Shown here: piece by piece, positions 1 through 10,507 of the stretch
Position numbering within the stretch: position 1 is the first letter of the stretch
How the letters are laid out: each line of letters starts with the position of its first letter
Assembly (NCBI GenBank): GCA_905250125.1
Contig: CAJNOL010000731.1
Coordinates: forward strand, 43,420 to 107,419
DNA: 64,000 bases
Direction: 5' to 3'
DNA from: Rotaria sordida
Taxonomy: Eukaryota > Rotifera > Eurotatoria > Philodinida > Philodinidae
Translations under genes and position numbers: made by a program
The notes under the pieces: model-generated
Told to the model about the DNA's origin: nothing
What the model saw: only the letters and a program-made list of their open reading frames with translations
Database searches by the model: none

Positions 1-119
1 ATGTTAGCCGGAATTCCAAGCTTTTGTCGTGGTTCGTGTGTAGTCCGATATACAAGAAATATAATTGGCGTAATCGATAATAATGTAGCCAGAAATAAAC
101 GTCGAGAAGTACGATGCAT
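1..119 (-). CDS. N-terminus of an unidentified short membrane-anchored protein, cut by the window edge
   Basis: An open frame starts with ATG at 119 and runs leftwards off the window, giving 39 residues. It opens with a basic stretch (residues 2-7, MHRTSRR) followed by about 17 hydrophobic residues and then a charged segment, which is a type II signal-anchor or mitochondrial membrane-anchor layout. An AG acceptor sits only two bases upstream of the ATG, as in several other genes here, so the mRNA may be trans-spliced. The family cannot be named from 39 residues; short mitochondrial assembly factors or a type II Golgi enzyme are both possible. No in-frame stop interrupts it. Confidence 0.45.
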   Translation of the reverse strand, partial: MHRTSRRLFLATLLSITPIIFLVYRTTHEPRQKLGIPAN

Positions 120-378
120 ATCTTAAATTGTCATTTTTTTATCCGCGGCCTAAAAAAACATTAGAGAACGACTTTATAGGTTCGACTTGCAGCATCAAAT
201 TGAGACGAAAAGCTCGTATTTCTGCCTATATCGACTTCTTTTCCATTATCTACATAGGAAGAGTCATTGCTTGAAGAAATAAGACCGTATATTGAACTGT
301 ACAATCAATTTAATACCCTCATTTTGATAAAATTTCGTAGAAAATTTGAGAACAGGTGTAAAGCCTCCGAGTAACAAT

Positions 379-632
379 CCCAGGTCGAACATGCACGCTC
401 GTAAACGGTCGTTTACGAAAAAAAACGGAGATATACGGAGGTCGTGCACAGCTTCCGTATGCGATGCGCGTATACGGAGCGGTACGATGAGAAACGGACT
501 CCGTATACGGAAATCGTACAAAAATACGGAGGAATTAAGAGATAAGCATCTGGGCTCCGTATACGGAGCTATACGACTGCTGTATACGGTCGTATGTCAC
601 CGTGCATGGTCGTATCGGTACCATAACCGTAC
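379..632 (+). repeat. Palindromic-word cluster, family 1 (core CCGTATACGG), copy a
   Basis: About 250 bases are packed with variants of the self-complementary word CCGTATACGG (501-510; a 16-base perfect palindrome at 554-569) and of CGTAAACGGTCGTTTACG (400-417). The left end reads CCCAGGTCGAACATGCACG, and a related sequence in inverse orientation closes the copy at 3577. GC content and word use differ sharply from the AT-rich surroundings. Open frames through it (346-639) are read as by-products of the repeat. Confidence 0.75.
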
Positions 633-1056
633 AATTTAATGAGCAGCACATGTTGTGCAACTCACATATATTTTTCGAAGAAGAATAGTGAGTATAAGTT
701 TAAATGCGAGGTTTTTCGACTTCTCTTCCCTGTCCCATTACAGATCTTAGCATCCGTGGTCAAAGGTTAAAGATCACTGGGGACAAATGCTGCCATAATA
801 ACGAACATATAACAAGTATCAGACTCTTTTTACACAAACCCTTAGCGACGGAAAAGGTGTTGAACGGCGTTAACAAACACGGCTTAGACTGTTCTGGAAT
901 ATTTCAAAGCTTTCCTTGAAATTTAAATGGCTGGGCTACATTTTTGAATGGTGTATATAGTGGAGCGTCTAATTTTTGCTCGGATTTAACGAGTAAATGA
1001 TGTATATCAAAGATGGATGATGACTGATGATGTATTGATTTACTACAATCATCGTA
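633..1056. other. Intergenic spacer, nothing recognised
   Basis: AT-rich spacer. A 71-codon open frame at 704-919 has no splice context or recognisable motif and is not called. Confidence 0.5.
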
Positions 1057-1134
1057 GGATCAAGAGTACCTGCCTAATTCGACTTATAATATAAATGGAC
1101 TGAAAAAACATCAACAGCGCTCAACCTCACCAAG

Positions 1135-2460
1135 AATAATTTTTTTTCTCCATTTATCATTTATTATAAAAGTGATAAATGAAGACTTAACTGTAAGTTT
1201 ATACAAAAGGTTTATATTTTTTTTTCTTCATTTATCATTCATTATAAAAGTGATAAGTGACGAAGACTTTATTACAAATTTATGGAAAAAATATTTTTTT
1301 TTCTCCATTTATCATTGATTATAAGTCTGATAAATAATAAATGAAAAAAAATATAAATATTTTGTATAAAATTACAGTAAAGTTTTCATTTATATACATA
1401 TATTTCTTCATTTATTATTGATTACAAAAGTGATAAATGATGAAGACTTTACTGTAAATTTATACAAAATATTTATATTTTTTACTCCATTCAACATTGA
1501 TTATAAATCTAATAAATGATAAGTAAAAAAAACTATTAATATTTTGTATCAATTTATAGTAAAGTATTCATTTATGACTTTCGTAATCAATGATAAATGA
1601 AGAAAAATATATATACACATACTTTGCATAAACTAACAGCAAAGTGTTCGTCATTTATTAGATGTATAATCAGTAATAAAGGAAAAAAATATAAATACTT
1701 TGTATAAATTTACAGTAAAGTGTTTATCATTTATTACTTTTGTACCGTGCGTTTGATAATTCACTGACCAAAAAGAAAATTCAATATCTCAACCATTTCT
1801 CCACCAAATCGAGCATTTTTTTTTTAAATGAAAGAGAAATGTTCAAAGTTTATATCTATAAAGACATGCCTAGAGATATCCTTTTTTATGTATTACTATT
1901 GACCTCAACACAAGAATTTTACTTTTTCACAGATAGGAGAAAAACCAATATACGGAGTGGGACAAAAGTCATTTTGCAAAAAAAAAATGAATATCTCCAT
2001 TACGACTCAGGCAAACGAGCTGAATTTTTATCAATGATAGAGGTATGTTCAGACTTTATATTCGTAAAGACAAGCCTAGAGAGATCCTTTGTTATGTGTA
2101 TTGTTTTTTTCTCTATCTGTAAAAAAGTAAAATTCTTGTGTTGAGGTCAATAGTAATACATAAAAAAGGATCTCTCTAGGCATGTCTTTATAGATATAAA
2201 CTTTGAACATTTCTCTTTCATTTAAAAAAAAATGCTCGATTTGGTTGAGAAATGGTTGAGATATTGAATTTTCTTTTTGGTCAGTGAATTATCAAACGCA
2301 CGGTAATCAATAATAAATGAAGAAAAAAATATATATAAATGAAGACTATTGTAAGTTTATACAAAATATTTATTTTTTTTTGCATTATCATTTATTAGAT
2401 TTATAATCAATGATAAATGAAGAAAAAAATATCTTTTTTTTGTATAAATTTACAGTAAAG
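1135..2460. repeat. AT-rich minisatellite with alternating inverted units
   Basis: Units of roughly 70-110 bases recur: a T-run, CATTTATCATT, a short ATTATAAA stretch, GATAAATGAAGACTT, then TACTGTAAATTTATACAAAA and an ATATTT run. Each unit contains the self-complementary pair TTTATCATT/AATGATAAA, and units occur in both orientations (for example 1266-1345 against 1560-1600). The array is interrupted at 1744-2304 by a foldback insertion. Confidence 0.7.
1744..2304. mobile_element. Foldback element inserted in the minisatellite
   Basis: Two arms of about 190 bases (1744-1936 and 2114-2304) are near-perfect inverted repeats, starting ACCGTGCGTTTGATAATTC and ending with its complement. The 177-base centre contains a partial direct copy of the arm (about 2043-2110). 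The flanking array reads straight through if the element is removed (TTTTGT | AATCAATAATAAATG, compare 1577-1600), so it inserted after the array formed. The open frame at 1740-2144 is carried by the repeat and is not a gene. Confidence 0.75.
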
Positions 2461-2713
2461 CCATCGTTGTTTATTAATTTTATAAGAAACAATATAAGTC
2501 AACAGATTTATAGATTATTTTATTACTTATTTTCAAAATGATGAAAAACTTCTGAAGGTGCATTTATATTATAAGTCGAATTAGGCATCTCATGAGGATC
2601 AACAAAAAATTTATGAACTGATCAAGTTCTAATTCGAGGGAATTATTAAAATGAGACCATGACATCTCTCAGTAAAATTATCAATGGACTTATATTCTTA
2701 ATAATATTTAAAT

Positions 2714-3030
2714 AGATCGATAGATAGGTAGATAGGCAGGTAGATGGTTAGATAGATACGTAGGTAGGTAGTTAGATAGATAGGTAGGTAGGTAGGTAGA
2801 TAGATAGATATATAGGTAGGTAGGTAGATAGGTAGATAGATAGTTAGATAGATAGATATATAGGTAGGTAGATAGATAGTTAGATAGATAGATATATAGG
2901 TAGGTAGGTAGATAGTTAGATAGATAGTTAGNNNNNNNNNNTAGATAGATATATAGGTAGGTAGGTAGATAGTTAGATAGATAGTTAGATAGATATATAG
3001 GTAGGTAGGTAGATAGGTAGGTGTATGTCT
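2714..3030. repeat. GATA/GGTA-type tetranucleotide microsatellite
   Basis: Imperfect tandem tetranucleotides (TAGA, TAGG, TAGT) with a higher-order unit of about 50 bases (TAGATAGATAGATATATAGG then GTAGGTAGG). The translated frame on the minus strand is only YLS/YLPT repeats. The repeat contains an assembly gap, so its real length is unknown. Confidence 0.9.
2932..2941. other. Assembly gap (10 N)
   Basis: Ten undetermined bases inside the microsatellite; probably a collapsed or unsized gap. Confidence 0.98.
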
Positions 3031-3088
3031 CAGTGAATATAGTACCGATCAATGTTATGTACTGAAATCATTCTATATAGACGACAAA

Positions 3089-3577
3089 ATGCGATCGTTT
3101 ACGATCGCATACGGGGATAATACGGTCGTTTACGACCATAAACGCTCCGTATACGATCTCCGTATACGACCACGGAGATATACGATCGTAATACGATCAC
3201 ATGTATTACGGCCACATACGATCGTATACGGAGCGTATATGGCATGTAAACGGTCGTATACGATCGTTTACGACCGTATACGGAGTCCGTAACACTGGAC
3301 CTGGGTATATCTCGTGAAACGCACTCAGATCGACAAATACGGAGCCTGTATACGTACGAAAATGACCGTATAACCTCCGTATTTCTTCGTATACGACCGT
3401 ATTATGGCGTATTACATGGTCCCGTATTACAATCGTATCTCTCTGTGACCGTATACGGAGAAAAACAGAGATCGTATACGGCCTCCGTATACGAAGACAG
3501 TAAATAACTGTTTTTTCTCCATAAATCAACGTATTTCTCCATATACGATCGTTAACGACCGTGCTTGTTTGGCCTGG
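3089..3577 (-). repeat. Palindromic-word cluster, family 1 (core CCGTATACGG), copies b and c
   Basis: The same family as at 379-632, here in the inverse orientation. It is dense in CGTATACGG, CGATCGTTTACGATCG and TCCGTATACG words. Two end-like sequences are visible, ACACTGGACCTGGG at 3292-3305 and CGTGCTTGTTTGGCCTGG at 3560-3577. Both are inverse versions of the left end of copy a, so two copies may abut near 3305. No coding sequence is called. Confidence 0.75.
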
Positions 3578-3603
3578 ATACACATTTATTTTTTGACTGA
3601 AAG

Positions 3604-3828
3604 AGAGAAGTGGAGACGCAGTGAATGTGCTTTCTTTCCAACTTCATCTACATCACTTATCACTCATCGTTGGAAGACAGCTGTGGCATCCAAATCAACA
3701 TTAGTGTTACATATAGAGAGAAGTGGAGACGTAACGAATCTGTTTTATCTCATATTTCATCTATATCACTTCTCATTTATCGTTATGAGATAGCTGTAGC
3801 AGCCAAATTAATATTAGTGTTATATATA
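3604..3828 (+). repeat. Two-copy tandem repeat of about 112 bp
   Basis: GAGAGAAGTGGAGACG begins copies at 3604 and 3715. Both carry the same order of blocks (CATCTA.ATCACTT, AAGACAGCTGTGGCA or its variant, ATTAGTGTTA.ATATAGA), about 75-80% identical by eye. No gene is evident. Confidence 0.7.
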
Positions 3829-3865
3829 GAGAAAGAAATCATAGATAAATGCTGTCAACATCACT

Positions 3866-4174
3866 AGTCCCTACTGTTGCATCTCGTTTTGAAAGAGATA
3901 ATTATACTTTATAGCTGAACACAAACGTACCGAGCCAACATGAATTGATGAGCAGAATTTAATTAATTTCTTTTGATGCATGTAGTCCGTTGGGACTACG
4001 ACTGTCTCTTCAAAGTAAAGAAAATGATCAATATCTTTTAGTTTCCGGTAATTTGGCAATGTAGTTAATATCTTGACATTTGGACAAAGCAGTTTGCGAA
4101 AATATATCTGTTCTTTGTATTTCATGTGTTTACTTCTTCCTCAATTCTTCATATATATAATACTTGAAACTTGA
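3866..4174. other. Intergenic spacer, nothing recognised
   Basis: No supported coding exon. An 84-codon open frame on the minus strand (3871-4125) has no motif, splice partner or convincing codon pattern. Confidence 0.5.
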
Positions 4175-4282
4175 ATTCAGGTATTCAGGTATTCAACTAT
4201 TCAAGTATTTAGCTATTCAAGTATTCAACTATTCAGGTATTCATCTATTCAAGTATTTAACTATTCAAGTATTCATAGATCA
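4175..4282 (+). repeat. Short tandem repeat of ATTCAAGT / ATTCAACT / ATTCAGGT units
   Basis: About ten alternating 9-10 base units of the form (T)ATTCAR(G/C)T lie just 3' of the prominin-like gene. Confidence 0.75.
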
Positions 4283-4309
4283 GTGAGATTATTGATAATT
4301 ACCTATAGC

Positions 4310-4390
4310 AAGGGGTGGATGTTTTTGCAGTGTTGCTCTGATCTTAACGTACACTCACACGCCTACATCCGCTGTCCCTTGCTACGCTGG
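4310..4390. repeat. Imperfect hairpin with AGCAAGGG arms and CACTCACACGCC core
   Basis: AGCAAGGGGTGGATG on the left pairs with CATCCGCTGTCCCTTGCT on the right, and the loop includes CACTCACACGCC. It resembles the other TGTGGG-like hairpins of the window but is the least convincing member. Confidence 0.4.
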
Positions 4391-4454
4391 CACATTGCCT
4401 GTGCATTTTGAAGAATCTATTTATTTTGAAAAACTGTATATGACAAAAATGACA

Positions 4455-7400
4455 TTAATCAAATTGTTTATAAACGTATATACCAAAAATATAAAGACCA
4501 AATACAATAAAAAACATAAATAAAAATATTTCGAGCCATACACCATTTATTATCTTTGCTGTATGATGACAAATCAACTGATCCATTTTTAGTATAATGT
4601 CTATTGGTAATGGACATGGATCAATAGTTGATTGAGTCACTTCGATGACAAATTTTTCAAACTAAAAAAAAAATAAAAATCATTAAATTTTTAACACATA
4701 TGTTCGTACTTCGTGGAATATTTCTTTAGTAAAATTTCCTAGTAATGCTGAATTAGGTGTAAGAATTTGTTTAAATATTTGGTCAATTTGTTCAAAATCA
4801 TTTTTAATATATTTAAGATAATTTGCAATATTATTTAGACTGTTTAAGTTAGCTAAATTAATAAGTAAATCAAGATCTGATGTTATATTAATCTTATTAT
4901 TAACATTTAAAAATTGTTGAAAAATTTCTTGATTAAAATCTTTTATTGTAGAACTCAATTGATCATTTAATTGAATAGAAGCATTTTTAAATAAAATTTT
5001 ACTAAAATGAATATTATTATTACAATCATTAATTATATTTAAAATTGTTATATTTATATCAAAATTATTCATCTGATTTAGAAAATTATCTAATAATAGA
5101 GAAATTTCTAGATCTTAAATTTTTTATTGTATTTTGTTTATTTACTTATTGTAAATGAAATAAGAAATGGTTGATTATAATGTACTAATCGACAAGAACC
5201 ATGTAATAATAAATCAAGGCCATATAAAAATCCAGTAATAAGTAATAGAAAAATTACTAATATGAGTATAAAAATAAAAACAATACGTATTGAAAAAAGA
5301 AATAAACGAGAACTATCATGATCTTCAAATTTATTATTTTCGATTTGATCAATATCAGATAATGAATTAGAATATTTATTATTTATACTTCTCATATTAT
5401 TTTCTATTTCATCCGATTGATTTTGATTAGATACTGTATTCTTGCTATAATAAAAGAGTAATAATGATCAAATAAAATTTTATTCAATGTAAAATTAATA
5501 TCGAATTTTAAAATTTTTTATTTGACAAACAATAAAAAAAAATGATGACATTTGTTTTGTGGGCAATTAGTTTCAAAGTTAAAATTCAACTGAAATATTT
5601 GCTTTGATTTGAATCGCGACTTATATAATATCAGATATCAGAAATGTTGTAAAATAAATACAGTATTAAATGTACTATCGTCCAGTTATAAAAATCAAAA
5701 TATAAGCAGATTCTTATCAAAACAAATCTAATGTATATTAATAAATGTAACTATGGTCATAAAACCTTTCATAAAGAGATATAACAATAACAAACCATTA
5801 TATTCTATGTTTACACCAATGATTAATAAAATTATATTTGACTGTTTTGTCGATAAAACTAAATGTGAGCAGATAGAATCAATAATCCATTGTCTGTTCA
5901 ATCTTCTATTATTTATTAGAGTATAGAATTTATTTGAATAGTAATGTTTTAATGAAATTCACATCGATTTTTTCACAGAAAATAAGTAGTCGAAGTTGTT
6001 CAGCTTCTCACAAGTTTAAAAACTAACGAGCAACTAGTAAGAGCCTCTAATAATCGAAGACACTAGTAATTATGATCAAAAGTTAATGAGTATGATTGGA
6101 TCCCTCGATCCTAAAAACTAAAGCGAAAATGAAAGATCGATCTAGCTTTCATTTGTGGTTTAAGTTTCAAGAGAAAGCAAGGAAAACAGAATACAATCAA
6201 TGTATCAGATTTATTGGAACTATATTTGATGATTTGGACTTAAATACAAACATCCTCCTCCTATATAGATTTACACAAAAGGACAGAGAAAGAGAAACAC
6301 ACATCGTCAAGGTCAACACTATAATGAAGAAGTCATTCAGAGGAGGAAAATGAAATGTACCAGAAAAATGATCATTATATGCAAATATCATATGATTAAA
6401 AGTAAAAATTATCAAAAACCTGTAACTAATTTGTCTAAAAAAATTACTTTATACTATAATTTAAATAGTAACTAATATAAATTATGTTGATATAGTACAC
6501 TCTCAGTTTAGAAAAACTACATCATTTTTTAACGATCTAACTTTATAGTAATCAAATTTTGTGATTTCTATATTTTAATTCTGAATGGAACTATATTAAG
6601 AAATTATGTCATCAAAAAAAAAAGTCAAATTTATAAAATTGTATTTTGTCAAACACAATCTAAAAGATGTATTGAAGTACACAAGTAAAAATCTGTACTT
6701 ACCTTCCCTCCCAGTCTATGATAGACTTAGCCACAGAACTATAGCCTTCTGTCAAATTATTATGAAAGAAGATTGAATTTCAGACATCTGTCTTTGGTTT
6801 CCTTTTCTAACTCATTGTAACATCCTTGGTTTACAATACATATAGATCAGTCTTGTTTGACGTTTTAATCCAGGAAGCGATTGGGCTAATAGGGCTTTTT
6901 TTTATATGATTTACCTCATCACATTCATTGGATAATGTTGTCGATTATCGTTTTGAATAAGTGAAGAATCGACTTTATCAACATTACGTTGAATATTTCT
7001 ATAGAAATGAAAATGTTTATTTTATAAAAAAAAAAAAGAAGAAAATAACTCATTGATTTACTGTTCATTTTTCCATTGTAAAAAGATTTTAATACTAATG
7101 AAAATCAATGGAATAATTGTAATACAAACAATAATAAAAGTAATTAAATATGCAATTAATGCAATATATCTATGAATTTTATCTTCTTGTTTTTGATCTA
7201 AGAAATTTGCATTAATTTTATTGATAATTTGTTTTTCAATAAATTGAATAAAAAATTGAATTTTTTCATGAAAAATATTTAAATTTTTCAATATTTGTTT
7301 ATTAAAATCAGATTTATAGTTATCAAAATAATAACAAAGTTTTTTATTGAAATTAATTAAATCATTGGTCATATTTTTATATGATATTGTAAATTGATCA

Positions 7401-8201
7401 AACAGAATAGTTAATATTGTTTCATTCATAATTGAATCTCTCAATTGATAATAATTATTATCAATATTATTAAAATAATGAAATAAATCTTCAATAAAAT
7501 AATTTTCTTTTAATAAACGATTAAATGCTTCTATCATAATTGATTTTAATCCAAGAACAACAATTGAATTTGCTTAAAAAATAAAATAAAGATTTTAAAA
7601 AGAAATTCAAAGTTGAAAAAAAAAACACCAATTTACATTTAATTGAATATTCATCAAATTGTGTTAATTGTTTTATTAAATGATGTAAATGTTTGATAAA
7701 ACTTTTTGGATAAATTTCTCTATTTATTTCATATAATGATTTATTAAGAGAATCTTTAGTTTTATGTACATTATTGATAATAACTATCTTATATATAAAT
7801 AGAACATGATTAAGAATAATTAATATAATTAAGAAAATATTTTTATAATTAATTTTGAATTTTTTAAATTTTATATATGATATAATATAAAAAATTATAG
7901 AAAATAGTAAAAAAAGAATAAGAATTATAATTGTATAAATAAAAATTGATGAAATTAATTTCGTTTTTAAAAGTATGAATATATTTAAAGAATGTTGATT
8001 TTTTTTTGAAAAAATGTTAAATAATAATTCAATATCATGTAAAGAAAATTTTGAATTTATTATTGATGAAGACAATTTTTGAATCAGACTATTTTCATTT
8101 GATTTATATGTTGAATGATTAAAATTATTGAATACATTAGAAAGTAAAGGAATCGATGGAGTGAATGAATACGAATTTAAACAACTTAGATTTAGAGGCA
8201 T
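4455..8201 (-). CDS. Five-pass transmembrane protein with prominin-like topology (six exons, 693 aa)
   Basis: Exons (minus strand): 8201-7637, 7572-7062, 6998-6915, 5444-5146, 5113-4698, 4661-4455. All have GT/AG borders and matching phases, and together they give 693 residues. Membrane segments come in the order TM1 and TM2 (exon 1), a long extracellular loop, TM3 (end of exon 2), a hydrophilic cytoplasmic linker (exons 3-4), TM4 (exon 4), a second long loop (exons 4-6) and TM5 near the C-terminus, followed by a short tail. Two large loops after TM2 and TM4 are the prominin plan, and the size is near the family's 800-870 residues. No cleavable signal peptide is visible before TM1, unlike prominins, so a first exon may be missing. 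Family membership rests on topology, not on a diagnostic motif. Introns are 32-64 bp except intron 3 (1470 bp). A tweety-type channel is the main alternative. Confidence 0.7.
5445..6914 (-). other. Long intron 3 of the prominin-like gene
   Basis: This 1470-bp intron separates exons of a gene whose other introns are about 30-65 bp, so it has probably grown by insertion. No intact element was identified in it. The 85-codon open frame on the plus strand at 6096-6353 begins at TTG, has no motif and is not called. Confidence 0.55.
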
Positions 8202-8340
8202 TTGTTTTAGATTAAGAAACAGAAATTAATATTCATAAATGCGCGTCTTTTTCAAAATAAAAAGGCTAAATAGATTTCGAATATTATGAAACATGACAGG
8301 TTATCAATTCAGAGTTGCGCAAATGCAAATACAATTTGTG

Positions 8341-8358
8341 AGGGTGTGGGTGTGGGTG
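8341..8358 (+). repeat. Interstitial TGTGGG tract
   Basis: AGGGTGTGGGTGTGGGTG contains almost three perfect units of TGTGGG, the telomere repeat known from bdelloid rotifers. It is internal and far too short to be a telomere. Confidence 0.6.
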
Positions 8359-8659
8359 ATTAAAAGTACCTAAATAATTTGATGAGCAAAAATATCCTTT
8401 TTTTGCTTATCAAAATAACGCGGTGTGCTTGCGAAGAAATTTGTTCTCTTTCTGAGAGATTCCATCAAAAGCATACGCAAGACACTTCACCTAGGTCGTT
8501 GTGCAACTGAATGGTGCCAAGATTTTATCATGATAGGCCTGATGACTTGTTTTCTGTATATTTTGTAGATTTAGTAAATTTGTAGGAAAATAATAGAAAG
8601 TATCGAATTTTATGCAGCCAACACTTTCTGAAAGAGACGAAAACAAAAATGAAAGTAGG

Positions 8660-8712
8660 ATGTGGGTGCGGGTGTACGGCGTGTGAAGACAATACACACA
8701 CTCACACCCCAC
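8660..8712. repeat. TGTGGG-like hairpin
   Basis: ATGTGGGTGCGGGTGTAC on the left pairs imperfectly with ACACACTCACACCCCAC on the right across a loop of about 20 bases: G-rich on one arm and C-rich on the other. It is one of several dispersed copies of this design. Confidence 0.55.
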
Positions 8713-8799
8713 AAAGAAAGAAAAACATTTGTGACTTCTGAAATGAAATTTTATGACATTGTTCATTGAGTAATCATACAACACTGACTCAGAGACGAA

Positions 8800-9576
8800 G
8801 AGTCTTTGACTATTTAAAAGCTTTCTCTTGATGTGCTAGCATTGATTTAAAAACCATTGGATATACTAAATCGTACATTGTCTTGTTTAGCTTCTGTCAG
8901 TCAGATTTGATTATTCACAGTAACTTTATTTGATATTTTAATTTTTTTGACAACAATAAATTAAGCTCATACATGGTAACTCCATTTAACTGGAATGCCA
9001 TAAACACGATAAGTTCATTGAATATGAAAAGTCTGAGCTCCGAACGTTTCTTATGCAATGGTCTCTTACAAATGGTATTCGATATGGATGATTACATTAC
9101 TCTTCTTTTTCTGTTTGGTCATCCATTAGTGAATCTCAAAACTGTTACTATTGTGCCTAGAATGCCTGATCAAATTGGCTTTATCTGATATGTCCTGTCA
9201 ATTTTCGGTTGTGTTAATTTGCCATTAGATGCATTTGATATGAATGTCAAACTTATCAAAAGTTGAAAACTCTGAATCGAATAGTGAGGAATCTTCTCAG
9301 ATAACACAACATGATCGAACTGTTTGTAGTTCGATGGCTAAATCTCTTCAATTTTCTTGATCATTACTGTTTGTGACAGTTATACCTTAGTGACTCTGTT
9401 CAATTCCGTATAAAATCAATTGTTCTGTGAATGAATCGTCAGTTCAATAGAATTTATTTTCGAGCAAATAATTCATTTGTCTTCTAGAAATTTTTATTAT
9501 TATTGAGAGCTTGACTTGATTTGAATGCTGTTTTTCTACTAGTTTTAATTTTAAAAACCAGAATATTCTATTTACA
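8800..9576. other. Intergenic spacer, nothing recognised
   Basis: AT-rich spacer between the prominin-like gene and the mariner relic. The 71-codon open frame at 8973-9188 (+) lacks motifs and is left out. Confidence 0.5.
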
Positions 9577-9578
9577 TA

Positions 9579-10505
9579 GAGTCATCAAAAAGTTCTTGTA
9601 ATAGTCTTCTAAAATTTCATCCTAATTAGTTTTATTCCTCATGTTGACCTATTCTAATAGTGGCATCTGTTATCTATTAAAATACCAATACGAAGTTTCA
9701 CAAGTGTCCATTATAGTAATTCTTTAGTGAATTTTTTCAACAGCCCTGTTTTCAGATGGATAAACTTCGTATATACTCATATATAAAAACTCGTTGGTTA
9801 TTAGGTTTAACTGCTACACAAGTTCATAATGAATTAACTGCTGGCTATAGACCAGGTGTTGTTTCATATAGTACAGTCACTCATTGGATTTATCGATTTT
9901 CAAATAGACGAGAGCCGTTGAAAGATGATCCTCGAAATAGTAGCCGTTATCCGTCAATACTCAACAAAATATTGATGCTATCCAGGACCTGAAGATTGAT
10001 GGTCCACATCTTAGTGTTGATTATGTTGCTACCTCTCAAGCATAGTCTATTACATGTATTAGCGTGATAAATGTTGAAACAGATTAGTCAAAAATTTACA
10101 CAAAAAAAGATTATCATTAAAAAACATGGCATGAAATTTGCATCTTCACAATGCAAAATCACGTATAAAAAATCTTAATCTTAATCTTAAATAAGTTCGA
10201 GAAGTAAAATTCAAAGTTATAGCTCATCCATCATATCTGCCTGGTCCTAGTCCATCAGACTTTTGGTTGTCTAGTTGTTTGAAACCTAGCATTGGCACAT
10301 ATTCAAATGCTACAAATTTTATCCAAGGAGTTACATTCGAAAATTGTTCATTAATACGAAAAGACATCTCAGAAGTTTATTGAAGGAATGAAACTTTGTA
10401 CCGAACATTCTGGAGACTACTTCGAACATTTACTGAAAAAAAGATAAACAAATTGTTTTTTTCTATGAATAAATATTTGAAAGTTCGAGAACTTTTTGAC
10501 TGACC
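9579..10505 (+). mobile_element. Internally deleted mariner-family element
   Basis: Imperfect terminal inverted repeats (GAGTCATCAAAAAGTTCTTG at 9579 and the complement of GGTCAGTCAAAAAGTTCTCG ending at 10505) are flanked by TA dinucleotides at 9577-9578 and 10506-10507, the mariner target duplication. At 927 bp it is shorter than the roughly 1.3 kb of complete mariners. It encodes the two ends of a transposase with the middle missing and several stops, so it cannot move by itself. Confidence 0.85.
9756..10490 (+). pseudogene. Broken mariner transposase
   Basis: The frame from ATG 9756 to about 9990 encodes the N-terminal helix-turn-helix region (residues such as YIKTRWLLGLTATQVHNEL). After stops and frameshifts, a C-terminal region resumes around 10190 with AHPSYLPGPSPSDFWL, the conserved motif that includes the last acidic catalytic residue. 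A degraded LHNAKS near 10140 corresponds to the middle catalytic motif with its aspartate lost. The segment carrying the first catalytic aspartate is deleted. It is a transposase fossil. Confidence 0.85.
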
Positions 10506-10507
10506 TA

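Larger units (their letters stand above)
1057..2602. mobile_element. TIR-bounded AT-rich non-autonomous element
   Basis: A perfect 27-base inverted repeat (TGCCTAATTCGACTTATAAT... at 1071-1097 against 2561-2587) encloses about 1.5 kb with no coding capacity. The similarity extends weakly outwards to GGATC on both sides. The interior is the AT-rich array described separately. The layout is that of a non-autonomous DNA transposon or large MITE; the superfamily cannot be assigned because no transposase remains and no target-site duplication is clear. Confidence 0.6.

Noticed and set aside
379-632. CRISPR array
   Set aside because: Repeats are degenerate, irregularly spaced and palindromic, with no spacer structure and no cas genes; the genome is eukaryotic.
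1740-2144. 134-codon open frame
   Set aside because: It lies across the arm and loop of the foldback element; no start context or family signal.
2708-3052. Open frame of 114 codons on the minus strand
   Set aside because: It is a translation of the GATA-type microsatellite, with only YLS/YLPT repeats, and spans the N gap.
3206-3583. 125-codon open frame and its plus-strand counterpart at 3089-3292
   Set aside because: Both strands are open because the palindromic words lack stop codons; the peptide is a repeat of VYDRIR-like words.
6096-6353. Open frame inside the prominin-like intron
   Set aside because: It begins at TTG, has no motif, and is on the strand opposite the host gene.
6705-6760. 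Extra exon of the prominin-like gene ending at a GTAAGTAC donor
   Set aside because: In the required phase it reads into a TAG stop (AGA AGG CTA TAG).
8341-8358. True telomere
   Set aside because: Only about three TGTGGG units, internal, with genes on both sides.
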